Source of the DNA: Silicimonas sp963779765 | Lineage (GTDB): Bacteria > Pseudomonadota > Alphaproteobacteria > Rhodobacterales > Rhodobacteraceae | Length of the DNA stretch: 64,000 nucleotides | Direction of reading: 5' to 3' | Assembly (NCBI GenBank): GCA_963779765.1 | Contig: CAVZZP010000002.1 | Location: forward strand, 682,001 to 746,000 | Shown here: positions 48,055 through 56,322 of the stretch, piece after piece | How positions within the stretch are numbered: position 1 is the stretch's first letter | How the letters are laid out: every line of letters begins with the position of its first letter | Made by a program: the position numbers and the translations under genes | The notes under the pieces: model-generated | Told to the model about the DNA's origin: nothing | Database searches by the model: none | Seen by the model: the letters and a program-made list of their open reading frames with translations, nothing else

Positions 48055-49197
48055 ATGACCAAAATGGCTTTCCCGGTGCGGCTGACCGTTCTGGCGGTCG
48101 GCGCCCTGGCGCTGACGGCCTGCGACAATGCCGGAAACTTCGACTTCGATCTCAGGGGCAACGCCGGGGTTCTCGATACCTCGGACGCGGTGCAGAACGT
48201 CACCGGCGAAAGGCCCGCCCCGGACGCCCGCGGCGTGGTCTCGTATCCGGGCTACCAGGTCGCCGTGGCACGACGCGGCGACACGGTCGAAAGCGTGGCG
48301 GCGCGGGTCGGCCTGCCAGCCGCCGAGATCGCAAGCTACAACGCTCTTCCACAGGGCGTGGCCTTGCGGGACGGCGAGATCGTGGCGCTTCCGCGCCGGG
48401 TCAGCGAACCTGCGGCGGGCGGCCCCGGCAGCCTCGACGTCACCACCATAGCCGGAAGCGCCATCGACCGCGCCGAAGGTCAGGCGGGCGGTCCCGGCGC
48501 TGCGGCAGGCGCGCAACCGACGCGGCACCAGGTCGCGCCGGGAGAGACGGCCTTCTCGATCGCGCGTCGCTACGACGTCCCGGTGGCCTCGCTGGCCGAA
48601 TGGAACGGACTCGGCCCCGACCTTGCCCTTCGCGTCGGCCAGTACGTCCTGATCCCGACCCGAACCGCCTCTATCGACACCATCGAGGTCGCCTCGGTCG
48701 CGACACCGGGCGTCGGGTCACCGACCCCGCTCCCCCCGTCGGCCACCCAACCGCTGCCCGAAGAGGATGCGCGCCCCGTCGAGGTCGCCGCCGCTCCCGC
48801 TCCGGTCCAGACGCCGGTCGCCACGCAGCAGACGGTCGCCTCCGACACCTCGCGGCTGAGGATGCCGGTGCAGGGCAGGATCATCCGGCCCTTCGAGAAG
48901 GGCAAGAACGAGGGCATCGGCATTTCGGCCGCTGCGGGCGCAAATGTCGTGGCCGCCGATGGTGGCACGGTCGCCGCGATCACGCGTGACACAGACCAGG
49001 TGCCGATCCTTGTCCTTCGGCACGAGAACAACCTGCTGACGGTCTATGCCGGGGTCGAGGATATCGCGGTCCAGAAGGGCGACACGGTCCAGCGCGGCCA
49101 GAAGATCGCCGTCGTACGCGGCGCCAACCCGCCTTTCCTGCACTTCGAGGTGCGCGAGGGCTTCGAAAGCGTCGACCCCGATCCCTACCTGAAATAA
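48055..49197 (+). CDS. nlpD: Lipoprotein with two LysM motifs and a degenerate M23 domain (NlpD/EnvC-like)
   Basis: A 380-residue outer-membrane or periplasmic lipoprotein: signal MTKMAFPVRLTVLAVGALAL with lipobox LTAC. Two LysM regions are at SYPGYQVAVARRGDTVESV and TRHQVAPGETAFSIARRYD. A C-terminal M23 (LytM) fold (MPVQGRIIRPFEKGKNEGIG) lacks the usual H-x3-D and final HxH zinc ligands (NEGIGIS and FLHFE). It is therefore likely an activator of amidases for cell separation, not a peptidase. The longer upstream start at 47995 would remove the signal-peptide position. Confidence 0.88.
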   Translation: MTKMAFPVRLTVLAVGALALTACDNAGNFDFDLRGNAGVLDTSDAVQNVTGERPAPDARGVVSYPGYQVAVARRGDTVESVAARVGLPAAEIASYNALPQGVALRDGEIVALPRRVSEPAAGGPGSLDVTTIAGSAIDRAEGQAGGPGAAAGAQPTRHQVAPGETAFSIARRYDVPVASLAEWNGLGPDLALRVGQYVLIPTRTASIDTIEVASVATPGVGSPTPLPPSATQPLPEEDARPVEVAAAPAPVQTPVATQQTVASDTSRLRMPVQGRIIRPFEKGKNEGIGISAAAGANVVAADGGTVAAITRDTDQVPILVLRHENNLLTVYAGVEDIAVQKGDTVQRGQKIAVVRGANPPFLHFEVREGFESVDPDPYLK

Positions 49198-49203
49198 CGA
49201 AAA

Positions 49204-49235
49204 AAGGGCCGGAGAGGCGTCCCTCCCCGGCCCTT
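49204..49235 (-). terminator. Rho-independent terminator of efp
   Basis: AAGGGCCGG pairs with CCGGCCCTT around a short loop. On the minus strand the stem is followed by TTTTTT (complement of aaaaaa at 49200-49205), so it ends efp transcription. It lies just after the nlpD stop, and without a T-run on the plus strand would work only weakly for nlpD. Confidence 0.75.
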
Positions 49236-49253
49236 CGTTGCAATCCGGTCGCC

Positions 49254-49817
49254 TCAGGCGCGCTCGGAGTATTCCATCGTCTCGGTGTTCACGATGATCT
49301 TCTCGCCTTCGCCGACGAAGGGCGGGATCATCACGCGCACACCATTGTCCAGCATCGCGGGCTTGAAGCTGTTCGCCGCCGTCTGGCCCTTCACGACAGG
49401 CTCGGTCTCGGTCACCGTGCAGGTCACCTTCTGCGGCAGCTGCGCCGAAAGAGCCTCGGCGTCATAGTATTCGACCACCACCGTCATCCCATCCTGAAGA
49501 AACGGTCGCCGCTCGCCCAGAATGTCTGCGGGGATTTCGACCTGCTCGTAGGTGTCGGTGTCCATGAACACCAGCATCCCGTCCGATTCGTAGAGAAATT
49601 GCTGGTCTTTCTGCTCGAGCCGGACACGCTCGACCTTGTCGGCCGAACGGAACCGCTCGTTCAGCTTTGTGCCCGTGCGGATGTTCTTCATCTCGACCTG
49701 GGCAAAGGCGCCGCCCTTGCCTGGCTTGACGTGGTCGACCTTCACGGCAACCCAGAGGCCACCCTGATGCTCGAGGATGTTGCTCGGGCGGATCTCGTTC
49801 CCGTTGATCTTTGGCAT
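49254..49817 (-). CDS. efp: Elongation factor P
   Basis: A 187-residue EF-P that stimulates peptide-bond formation at polyproline stretches. Family parts are the KOW-like N terminus (NEIRPSNILEHQGGLW), VKPGKGGAFAQVEMKNI, YDAEALSAQLPQKVTCTVTE and NSFKPAMLDNGVRVMIPPFV. The loop that carries the modified Lys34 is in PGKGG; no modification genes are in the window. Length is normal. It is transcribed toward nlpD and ends in its own terminator. Confidence 0.95.
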   Translation of the reverse strand: MPKINGNEIRPSNILEHQGGLWVAVKVDHVKPGKGGAFAQVEMKNIRTGTKLNERFRSADKVERVRLEQKDQQFLYESDGMLVFMDTDTYEQVEIPADILGERRPFLQDGMTVVVEYYDAEALSAQLPQKVTCTVTETEPVVKGQTAANSFKPAMLDNGVRVMIPPFVGEGEKIIVNTETMEYSERA

Positions 49818-50036
49818 GAAGTGAACCGATGTTTTTGTTGATTTAGTGGTCCGAGACCCTATATTCCAGCGTCAGTGGGGCTGCAAGCGGCCCAAATCCC
49901 ACCGAGAGGAAGGCTGGCCATGCGCTGGACGCATAGCAGCCATTCCAAAATAGACAAACAAATGCTGTCGTGAAACCGTCATAAGGGGCGGCACGCCAGT
50001 CAGATGCGGTAAGAGCAACAAAAAATAGGACACAGC

Positions 50037-50375
50037 ATGGCAGATTTTGTGGACGGCACGGCTTTTAATCACGAGCAGGGCAACCGGGCGCGGAAACTCT
50101 TCGCTGCGGTCGTTCTCGCTGCTCTTGATGACGCCATAGCCGACGACAAGAAATACGGCAACGGTCCCGACCAGATCGCCCGCTGGGCGCGGTCGCGGGA
50201 TGGACGCGAAGTCCTGTCCTGCGCCGGGATCGATCCGAACGAGCGCGTCGTCAAGGGCCTGATGGAATTCGTGGGCAAAGGTGTCCGCACGTCCGTCGCT
50301 CTGTCGCGCGAGGAAAGCGAGCGTCGTCACGCCGCCGAGGCCGCCGCGGCCGAGGAAGCGCGTCGCGCCGCCTGA
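50037..50375 (+). CDS. Small conserved protein (DUF6280-like)
   Basis: A 112-residue cytosolic protein: MADFVDGTAFNHEQGNRARK, IARWARSRDGREVLSCAGID, a helix-rich middle, and a C-terminal coiled-coil-like alanine/glutamate tail. From memory it resembles the Rhodobacterales-restricted DUF6280 family. It is possibly DNA-binding, because the middle looks helix-turn-helix-like, but this is inference. ATG at 50037 has a site ggacacagc. It ends 27 bases before a strong terminator, so it is monocistronic. Confidence 0.68.
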   Translation: MADFVDGTAFNHEQGNRARKLFAAVVLAALDDAIADDKKYGNGPDQIARWARSRDGREVLSCAGIDPNERVVKGLMEFVGKGVRTSVALSREESERRHAAEAAAAEEARRAA

Positions 50376-50401
50376 CGCAGTCACAGCCAATTCTTCAAAT
50401 C

Positions 50402-50427
50402 ACGCGCCCTCAGGGGCGCGTTTTTTG
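50402..50427 (+). terminator. Rho-independent terminator after the DUF6280-like gene
   Basis: ACGCGCCC and GGGCGCGT form an 8-base stem around a 4-base loop, followed by TTTTTTG. It lies 27 bases after the upstream gene's stop, the best terminator on the plus strand of this window. Confidence 0.85.
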
Positions 50428-50489
50428 TTTGGCCTTTCGCCCGGATGCGGTCGCGCTTAAGTCAGTCGGACAGCCCGAAAGGACCCGCC

Positions 50490-51734
50490 ATGACCGATAC
50501 CGCCCTTCCCTTCGACACCGCTCTCCTCGACCGTCTCGCAGAAGTCGTGGTCCGCACCGGCCTGAACCTCCAGCCCGGGCAGGATCTCGTCGTCACCGCC
50601 TCGGCCGAAGCGCTGCCGCTGGTGCGCCGGGTGACCGCCGAGGCCTACAAGGCGGGTGCCGGGCTCGTCACGGCGCTGTTGTCCGACGAGGAGATCACGC
50701 GGGCGCGTTATCGCCACGGCCACGACGACACCTTCGACCGTGCACCATCCTGGCTCTACGAGGGGATGGCGAAAGCCTATGGCAACAACGCCGCGCGCCT
50801 CGCCATCGTCGCCGACAACCCGATGGCGCTGTCCGACATGGACGCCGGCAAGGTCGCGCGCGCGTCGAAGGCGAACTCCATCGCCTACAAGCCCGCCCTC
50901 GAGAAGATCTCCGGCTTCGACATCAACTGGAACATCTCCGCCTATCCCGGTCGGGCCTGGGCGCAACTCGTCTTCCCCGACCTCGACGCCGATGCGGCGC
51001 AGGCCCGCCTCGCCGAGGCGATCTTCGCCGCCTCGCGGGTCGACCAAGACGATCCCTCAGGCGCCTGGGTCGCGCACAACGCCGAACTCGCCGCGCGCCG
51101 CGACTGGCTGAACGGTCACGCTTTCCACGCACTGCACTTCCGCTCCTCGGGAACCGACCTGACGGTAGGTCTCGGGGACCGGCACGTCTGGATGGGCGGG
51201 GCCTCCGAAGCAAAGAACGGCATCGTCTGCAATCCCAACATCCCGACGGAAGAGGTCTTCACCACCCCTCACAAGGACCGCACCGACGGCACGGTCCGCG
51301 CCTCCAAGCCGCTCGCCCACCAGGGCACCCTGATCGAAGGCATCGAGGTGCGCTTCGAAGCCGGCCGCATTGTCGAGGCCAAGGCGTCTCGCGGCGAGGA
51401 GGTCTTTCTCAAGCTCATCGACACCGACGAAGGCGCGCGGCGTCTGGGCGAGGTCGCCCTCGTGCCCTACGCCTCGCCGATCTCGGAGTCGGGCGTCCTG
51501 TTCTACAACACGCTCTTCGACGAGAATGCGGCCAGCCACATAGCACTCGGCCAGTGCTACAAGGACTGCCTCGGAGACACCAAGGGATTGTCGGATGACC
51601 AGGTGGCGGCGCTTGGCGGAAACTCCAGCCTGATCCACGTCGACTGGATGATCGGCGGACCGGATACCGACATCGACGGCATCACGACGTCGGGCGAGCG
51701 CGTTCCGGTCTTCCGCGAGGGCAACTGGGCGTAG
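50490..51734 (+). CDS. Aminopeptidase, M29 family
   Basis: A 414-residue metallo-aminopeptidase. The M29 signature parts are GVRFEAGRI, EVFTTPHKDRTDGTVRASKPL, VALVPYASPIS (with LGEVALVPY), LFYNTLFDENAASHIALG and HVDWMIGG; the metal-binding Glu, His and Asp residues of the family are present. It releases N-terminal amino acids from peptides. The start MTDTALPFDTALLDR at 50490 has an aaggacccgcc site; an upstream in-frame start at 50445 is less likely. It ends 60 bases before uvrD. Confidence 0.9.
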   Translation: MTDTALPFDTALLDRLAEVVVRTGLNLQPGQDLVVTASAEALPLVRRVTAEAYKAGAGLVTALLSDEEITRARYRHGHDDTFDRAPSWLYEGMAKAYGNNAARLAIVADNPMALSDMDAGKVARASKANSIAYKPALEKISGFDINWNISAYPGRAWAQLVFPDLDADAAQARLAEAIFAASRVDQDDPSGAWVAHNAELAARRDWLNGHAFHALHFRSSGTDLTVGLGDRHVWMGGASEAKNGIVCNPNIPTEEVFTTPHKDRTDGTVRASKPLAHQGTLIEGIEVRFEAGRIVEAKASRGEEVFLKLIDTDEGARRLGEVALVPYASPISESGVLFYNTLFDENAASHIALGQCYKDCLGDTKGLSDDQVAALGGNSSLIHVDWMIGGPDTDIDGITTSGERVPVFREGNWA

Positions 51735-51794
51735 CGGTCGCCATACAGGGTGCCATACGTTTTGCCGACAGGACGCCGACGCCTTGCCGACAGC

Positions 51795-54137
51795 TCAGAA
51801 CGGCACGTCGCCCGCCGCTTCGGCCGCCGTCACGAAGCGGGCGACGACCTTCTTGAACCCGGCCTTGTCGAACGAGATGTCCAGCTTGTCGCCCTCGATG
51901 GCGATGACTTCGCCATAGCCGAACTTCTGGTGGAAGACGCGGTCGCCCTCGACAAAGGATGACAGCGCCGTGGCGTCGATGACCATGTCCCGCGCCTCGC
52001 GCGGCTGCGACATGCCCCGCATCTGCGACCGGTTCTGCAGCCGTTTCCAGCCCGGAGAATTATAGACATCCGCACGGCTGGCCCGGTTCACGAGGTCCGA
52101 CTCGACCTGCTGCTGGCCGCCGTAAAGACCGGGCGGCGTCAGCACCTCGATATGCTCGGGCGGCAACTCGTCGATGAAGCGCGAGGGCAGCGACGAATTC
52201 CACTGCCCGAACACCAGCCTGTTGCCCGCAAAGCTGACCGTCGCCAGCTCCTCGGCGCGCGTCAGCCCGACATAGGCCAGCCGCCGCTCCTCCTCGAGCC
52301 CCTTCACGCCGCTCTCGTCCATCGACCGCTGCGAGGGGAAAAGCCCGTCCTCCCACCCCGGCAGGAAGACGACGGGAAACTCCAGCCCCTTGGCGGCATG
52401 AAGCGTCATGATCGAGACCTTGTCCTCGGATTCCTCCGAGCTGTTGTCCATGATGAGCGCGACGTGCTCGAGGAACCCTTGCAGATTCTCGAACTGCTCC
52501 AAGGCCTTGACCAGCTCCTTGAGGTTCTCGAGCCGGCCCGGCGCCTCGGGCGTCTTGTCGTTCTGCCACATCTCGGTGTAGCCCGACTCCTCGAGGATCT
52601 GCTGTGCCAGCTCGACGTGGTTCTGGCGGGCATCCAGCGCGCGGCCGTGCCAGCGCCCGATGCCGCCCAGAAGCGCCTTCAACTCCGCCGCGCCCTTTCC
52701 GGTCAACCCGCCCTCGTCCAGCAGGATCTTCGCGCCCTCGACGAGGGAGACTCCATTCTCACGCGCCGCACGCTGCATCTTCTGCTGCGCCTTGTCGCCG
52801 AGGCCCCGCTTCGGCGTGTTGACGATCCGCTCGAAGGCAAGGTCGTCGTCCGGGCTGACCGAGACGCGGAAATAGGCCATCGCGTCCCGGATCTCGAGCC
52901 GCTCGTAGAAGCGCGGGCCGCCGATCACGCGGTAAGGCAGACCGATCGTCAGGAACCGGTCCTCGAAGGCCCGCATCTGGTGCGACGCGCGGACGAGGAT
53001 GGCCATGTCATTCAGCGCGAAGGGCCGCATTCCGCGTGTTCCGCTCTGCGCCGACTCGATCTCCTCGCCGATCCAGCGCGCCTCTTCCTCGCCGTCCCAA
53101 TGGCCGATCAGGCGCACCTTTTCGCCCTCGGTCGCGTCGGTGAACAGCGTCTTTCCCAGACGATCCCGGTTCGCCGCGATCACGCCTGACGCAGCCCCAA
53201 GGATATGAGGCGTCGAACGATAATTCTGCTCCAGCCGGACAACCTTGGCGCCGGGAAAATCCTTTTCGAACCGAAGGATGTTACCCACTTCGGCGCCGCG
53301 CCAGCCATAGATCGACTGATCGTCGTCGCCCACGCAACAGATGTTGCGGTGCCCCTGCGCGAGAAGCCGCAGCCAGAGATACTGCGCGACGTTGGTGTCC
53401 TGATACTCGTCGACGAGGATGAACCGGAACCAGCGCTGGTATTGCGCGAGGACGTCCTCGTGGGTCTGGAAGATCGTCACGACATGCAGGAGAAGGTCGC
53501 CGAAATCGACGGCGTTCAGCGTCTTCAGCCGATCCTGATAGGCGGCGTACAGTTCGACGCCCCGGTGATTGAACGCCCCGCCCTCCGCCGCCGGCACCTT
53601 GTCAGGCGTCCAGGCACGGTTCTTCCAGTTGTCGATCAGGTGCGCGAGTTGCCGCGCCGGCCAGCGTTTCTCGTCGATGTCGGCGGCGACCACGAGCTGC
53701 TTCAGAAGCCGCACCTGGTCGTCGGTGTCGAGGATGGTGAAGTTCGTCTTCAGCCCGGCCAGTTCTGCATGGCGACGCAGGAGCTTCACGCAGATCGAGT
53801 GAAACGTGCCCATCCAGGGCATCCCTTCGACCGTCTGGCCCAGCAGACGCGCCACGCGCTCCTTCATCTCGCGCGCGGCCTTGTTGGTGAAGGTCACCGC
53901 CAGGATTTCGTTCGGGCGGGCGCGCCCGGTGTTCAGCAGATGCGCGATCCGCGTCGTCAGCGCCTTCGTCTTGCCGGTGCCTGCGCCCGCGAGCATCAGC
54001 ACGGGACCCTCAAGCGCCTCGACCGCCTCGCGCTGCGCCGGGTTCAGGTCGTCGAGATACGGCATTCCGCGCGCCGCCAGCGCCTGCTGCGACAACGGCA
54101 CACGATCCGGGAAGTCAGGTTCCTCGCCCCAAGTCAT
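51795..54137 (-). CDS. uvrD: UvrD/PcrA-type ATP-dependent DNA helicase
   Basis: A 780-residue superfamily-1 helicase. Motifs in order: Q-motif LNPAQREAVEALEG, Walker A MLAGAGTGKTKALTTRI, FTNKAAREMKERV, LVDEYQDTN, GDDDQSIYGWRGA, VRLEQNYRST, TLHAAKGLEFPVVFLPGWED and YVGLTRAEE. A C-terminal KOW-like domain (VFHQKFGYGEVIAIEGDKLD) is typical of this family. The ATG at 54137 (MTWGEEPDF) was chosen; an in-frame TTG at 54164 would add nine residues. It acts in nucleotide-excision repair and replication restart. Confidence 0.93.
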   Translation of the reverse strand: MTWGEEPDFPDRVPLSQQALAARGMPYLDDLNPAQREAVEALEGPVLMLAGAGTGKTKALTTRIAHLLNTGRARPNEILAVTFTNKAAREMKERVARLLGQTVEGMPWMGTFHSICVKLLRRHAELAGLKTNFTILDTDDQVRLLKQLVVAADIDEKRWPARQLAHLIDNWKNRAWTPDKVPAAEGGAFNHRGVELYAAYQDRLKTLNAVDFGDLLLHVVTIFQTHEDVLAQYQRWFRFILVDEYQDTNVAQYLWLRLLAQGHRNICCVGDDDQSIYGWRGAEVGNILRFEKDFPGAKVVRLEQNYRSTPHILGAASGVIAANRDRLGKTLFTDATEGEKVRLIGHWDGEEEARWIGEEIESAQSGTRGMRPFALNDMAILVRASHQMRAFEDRFLTIGLPYRVIGGPRFYERLEIRDAMAYFRVSVSPDDDLAFERIVNTPKRGLGDKAQQKMQRAARENGVSLVEGAKILLDEGGLTGKGAAELKALLGGIGRWHGRALDARQNHVELAQQILEESGYTEMWQNDKTPEAPGRLENLKELVKALEQFENLQGFLEHVALIMDNSSEESEDKVSIMTLHAAKGLEFPVVFLPGWEDGLFPSQRSMDESGVKGLEEERRLAYVGLTRAEELATVSFAGNRLVFGQWNSSLPSRFIDELPPEHIEVLTPPGLYGGQQQVESDLVNRASRADVYNSPGWKRLQNRSQMRGMSQPREARDMVIDATALSSFVEGDRVFHQKFGYGEVIAIEGDKLDISFDKAGFKKVVARFVTAAEAAGDVPF

Positions 54138-54251
54138 CCTCCGAACATACGCCGAGACGGGCAAAGGTTAAAGAGACGTTTCCTGTTTGTTCCCGTCTTT
54201 TCGCCGACGCGGCCCTGCTGCCGTTCAGGGCGCGCCGGCGTCCTGCGCCGC

Positions 54252-54914
54252 CTACCGCCTGCGTGCGACGGCACGCAGGGCAAGCAGCCCCGCCAAAAGC
54301 ATCCAGCCCGCCGCCGGCAGGGGCACTTCGGGGATGTCTTCCGCTGGGAACGCGACCCTCGTCTGCACCGTGGCGATCCGGTCGCTTTCCTCGTCAACCA
54401 GTACGATCTCGTGCCGGAAGAAGCCCGTCGCGCCGGGTGCCGCCAGCGCCGCCACGACATCGCCGACGGTGACCGGCGCGGCGACAAGCGGCGCGCCATA
54501 GTCGACCCGGAAGCTGTGGTATCCGTCCGGCACCGTGATAGGGAACGAGCCTGTATCGACATACGAGGTGTCGCCGTAGGTCGTGAATTGCAGATAGTCG
54601 GCCGTCGCCGTGAAGCTTGACAGGAAATCGACGAAAACCGCCTCGCCCGAGAAGTATCCCGGAACGGTCACGCTTGCCGTGAATACCCCCGAGACCGGAC
54701 CGGGATCGAAGAGCGGCGCCAGCGGATCGCTGTCGTCGATAGACAGAGTGACGGTGCCGGGTGCGCCCACGGGCGCCACGACCGGATCGCCCGGCGAGCC
54801 GCCGCTCTGGGTCAGGCTTTCGACCTCTGCGCTGTAAAGAAACGTGGCGGCGTCCGCGGTGCTGGCGCTCAGGACAAGGGCCGCCGTTGCGGCGGCTTTA
54901 AGGAAAATGGACAT
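54252..54914 (-). CDS. VPLPA-CTERM sorting-domain protein
   Basis: A 220-residue secreted protein with a Sec signal (MSIFLKAAATAALVLSASTADA) and a C-terminal tripartite signal VPLPAAGWMLLAGLLALRAVARRR. The latter is the exosortase-type VPLPA motif, a hydrophobic helix and arginines, processed in some alphaproteobacteria by a specific exosortase. The middle is a beta-rich 'choice-of-anchor' domain with no enzymatic motif. No exosortase gene is in the window. ATG at 54914; ribosome site gagaggttgag. Confidence 0.85.
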   Translation of the reverse strand: MSIFLKAAATAALVLSASTADAATFLYSAEVESLTQSGGSPGDPVVAPVGAPGTVTLSIDDSDPLAPLFDPGPVSGVFTASVTVPGYFSGEAVFVDFLSSFTATADYLQFTTYGDTSYVDTGSFPITVPDGYHSFRVDYGAPLVAAPVTVGDVVAALAAPGATGFFRHEIVLVDEESDRIATVQTRVAFPAEDIPEVPLPAAGWMLLAGLLALRAVARRR

Positions 54915-54928
54915 CTCAACCTCTCAAA

Positions 54929-54939
54929 TGACAATGTCA
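54929..54939. promoter_or_regulatory. Short palindrome upstream of the VPLPA-CTERM gene
   Basis: TGACAATGTCA is an 11-base inverted repeat just 15 bases upstream of the start codon, inside the likely 5' leader. Its position fits an operator, but no regulator is known. Confidence 0.25.
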
Positions 54940-55076
54940 AAGCCTACCACGACATGTGCCGCCGCGATACGAAGCACCGCCGTGCTTTCACGATGCGACA
55001 CTCGCGGCTCCAACATCTCCACCCGATGGAAAGAACCCCCTTTCCCCTCCCCGCCGATTTCGCCTAACACCGCATC

Positions 55077-56243
55077 ATGACACTCGACACACGCTTCCCG
55101 GCCGTTTCGGACCTTCGCGCGCGCGCCCGCCGCCGGGTTCCGCATTTCGTCTTCGAATACCTCGACAGCGCCACGGGCGTCGAGGATCAGCACCGCCGCA
55201 ACCAGGCCGCGTTCAGGCGCGTGCGGTTCTGGCCCACGGTGCTGGAAGGAGCGATGACGCACGACCTCTCGACGACGTTCCTCGGGCGGGACTACCCCCT
55301 GCCCTTCGGCTGCGCGCCGGTCGGCATGTCCGGCATCATGTGGCCGCGTGCCGAGAAGATCCTGTCGGCCGCCTGCGCCGAAGCCGGGATACCTTATTGC
55401 ATGTCCACCGTCGCGACCGTGGTGCCTGAACAGCTTGCGCCCACCATCGGCAACCAGGGCTGGTTCCAGCTCTACATGCCGAAGAACCCAGAGTTCCGCG
55501 GCGACATGCTGCGCCGGGCGAAGGACGCCGGATTCCACACGCTGATCGTCACCGTGGACGTGCCGAACGACAGCCGGCGCGAGCGTCAGCGGCGCGCGAA
55601 CCTGACCATCCCGCCCAAGGTCTCGCCCCGGATGCTGTGGTCCATGGCGCTGCACCCATCCTGGACGGTCGGAACACTGAAAGAAGGCATCCCGAGCCTG
55701 AAGCTCTGCGAGGACTATGCGGCGCAATCGGAAGACTACAGCTCGGTCGCACACGCGGGCCACATCATCCGCGGACAGCCCGCGTGGGAGTCCATCGACG
55801 AGATGCGCTCGATCTGGGATGGCCCGATCCTGGTCAAGGGCATCCAGCGGCCGGACGACGCCGTTCGTCTTGTGGGACAGGGCGTGGACGGCATCTGGGT
55901 CTCGAACCACACGGGTCGCCAGTTCGACGGCGGTCCCGCGTCCATCGAATGCCTGCCCGCGATCCGCGCTGCGCTTCCCGACATTCCGATCGTCTTCGAT
56001 TCCGGCGTCACCGGCGGGCTCGACATCCTTCGCGCGCTGGCGCTCGGCGCGGACTTCGTGATGCTGGGGCGCGCGTTCCACTATTCGGTCGGCGCTCTTG
56101 GCGAGGCCGGACCGCCGCACCTGATCCACATCCTCTCGGACGACATGAAGTCCTGCATGGCCCAGATCGGCGCCCGTGACCTGAGCGACCTGAGCGCCCG
56201 GCTCGTCGACCCGGATCCCTTCGCCACGGGTCCGACGCCCTAG
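55077..56243 (+). CDS. FMN-dependent alpha-hydroxy-acid oxidizing protein (LldD-like)
   Basis: A 388-residue FMN-TIM-barrel dehydrogenase/oxidase. The FMN-binding region FGCAPVGMSGIMWP, FQLYMPKNP, HTLIVTVDVP, and the active-site stretch GIWVSNHTGRQFDGGPAS (catalytic His-Arg) are present. A Thr replaces the usual second Gly of SNHGGR. It likely oxidises L-lactate or a related 2-hydroxy acid, and its C terminus with LGADFVMLGRAFHY is normal. The ATG at 55077 is divergent from the VPLPA-CTERM gene. pyc starts 79 bases downstream, so pyruvate made here could be carboxylated. Confidence 0.87.
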   Translation: MTLDTRFPAVSDLRARARRRVPHFVFEYLDSATGVEDQHRRNQAAFRRVRFWPTVLEGAMTHDLSTTFLGRDYPLPFGCAPVGMSGIMWPRAEKILSAACAEAGIPYCMSTVATVVPEQLAPTIGNQGWFQLYMPKNPEFRGDMLRRAKDAGFHTLIVTVDVPNDSRRERQRRANLTIPPKVSPRMLWSMALHPSWTVGTLKEGIPSLKLCEDYAAQSEDYSSVAHAGHIIRGQPAWESIDEMRSIWDGPILVKGIQRPDDAVRLVGQGVDGIWVSNHTGRQFDGGPASIECLPAIRAALPDIPIVFDSGVTGGLDILRALALGADFVMLGRAFHYSVGALGEAGPPHLIHILSDDMKSCMAQIGARDLSDLSARLVDPDPFATGPTP

Positions 56244-56322
56244 ACACCGCCCGAGGCGCCCCTTGCCCCCTGATGCTGCGCCCGCTACGAATTTGCTGCG
56301 GGTGCGAAATGGAGGCGTGCAG

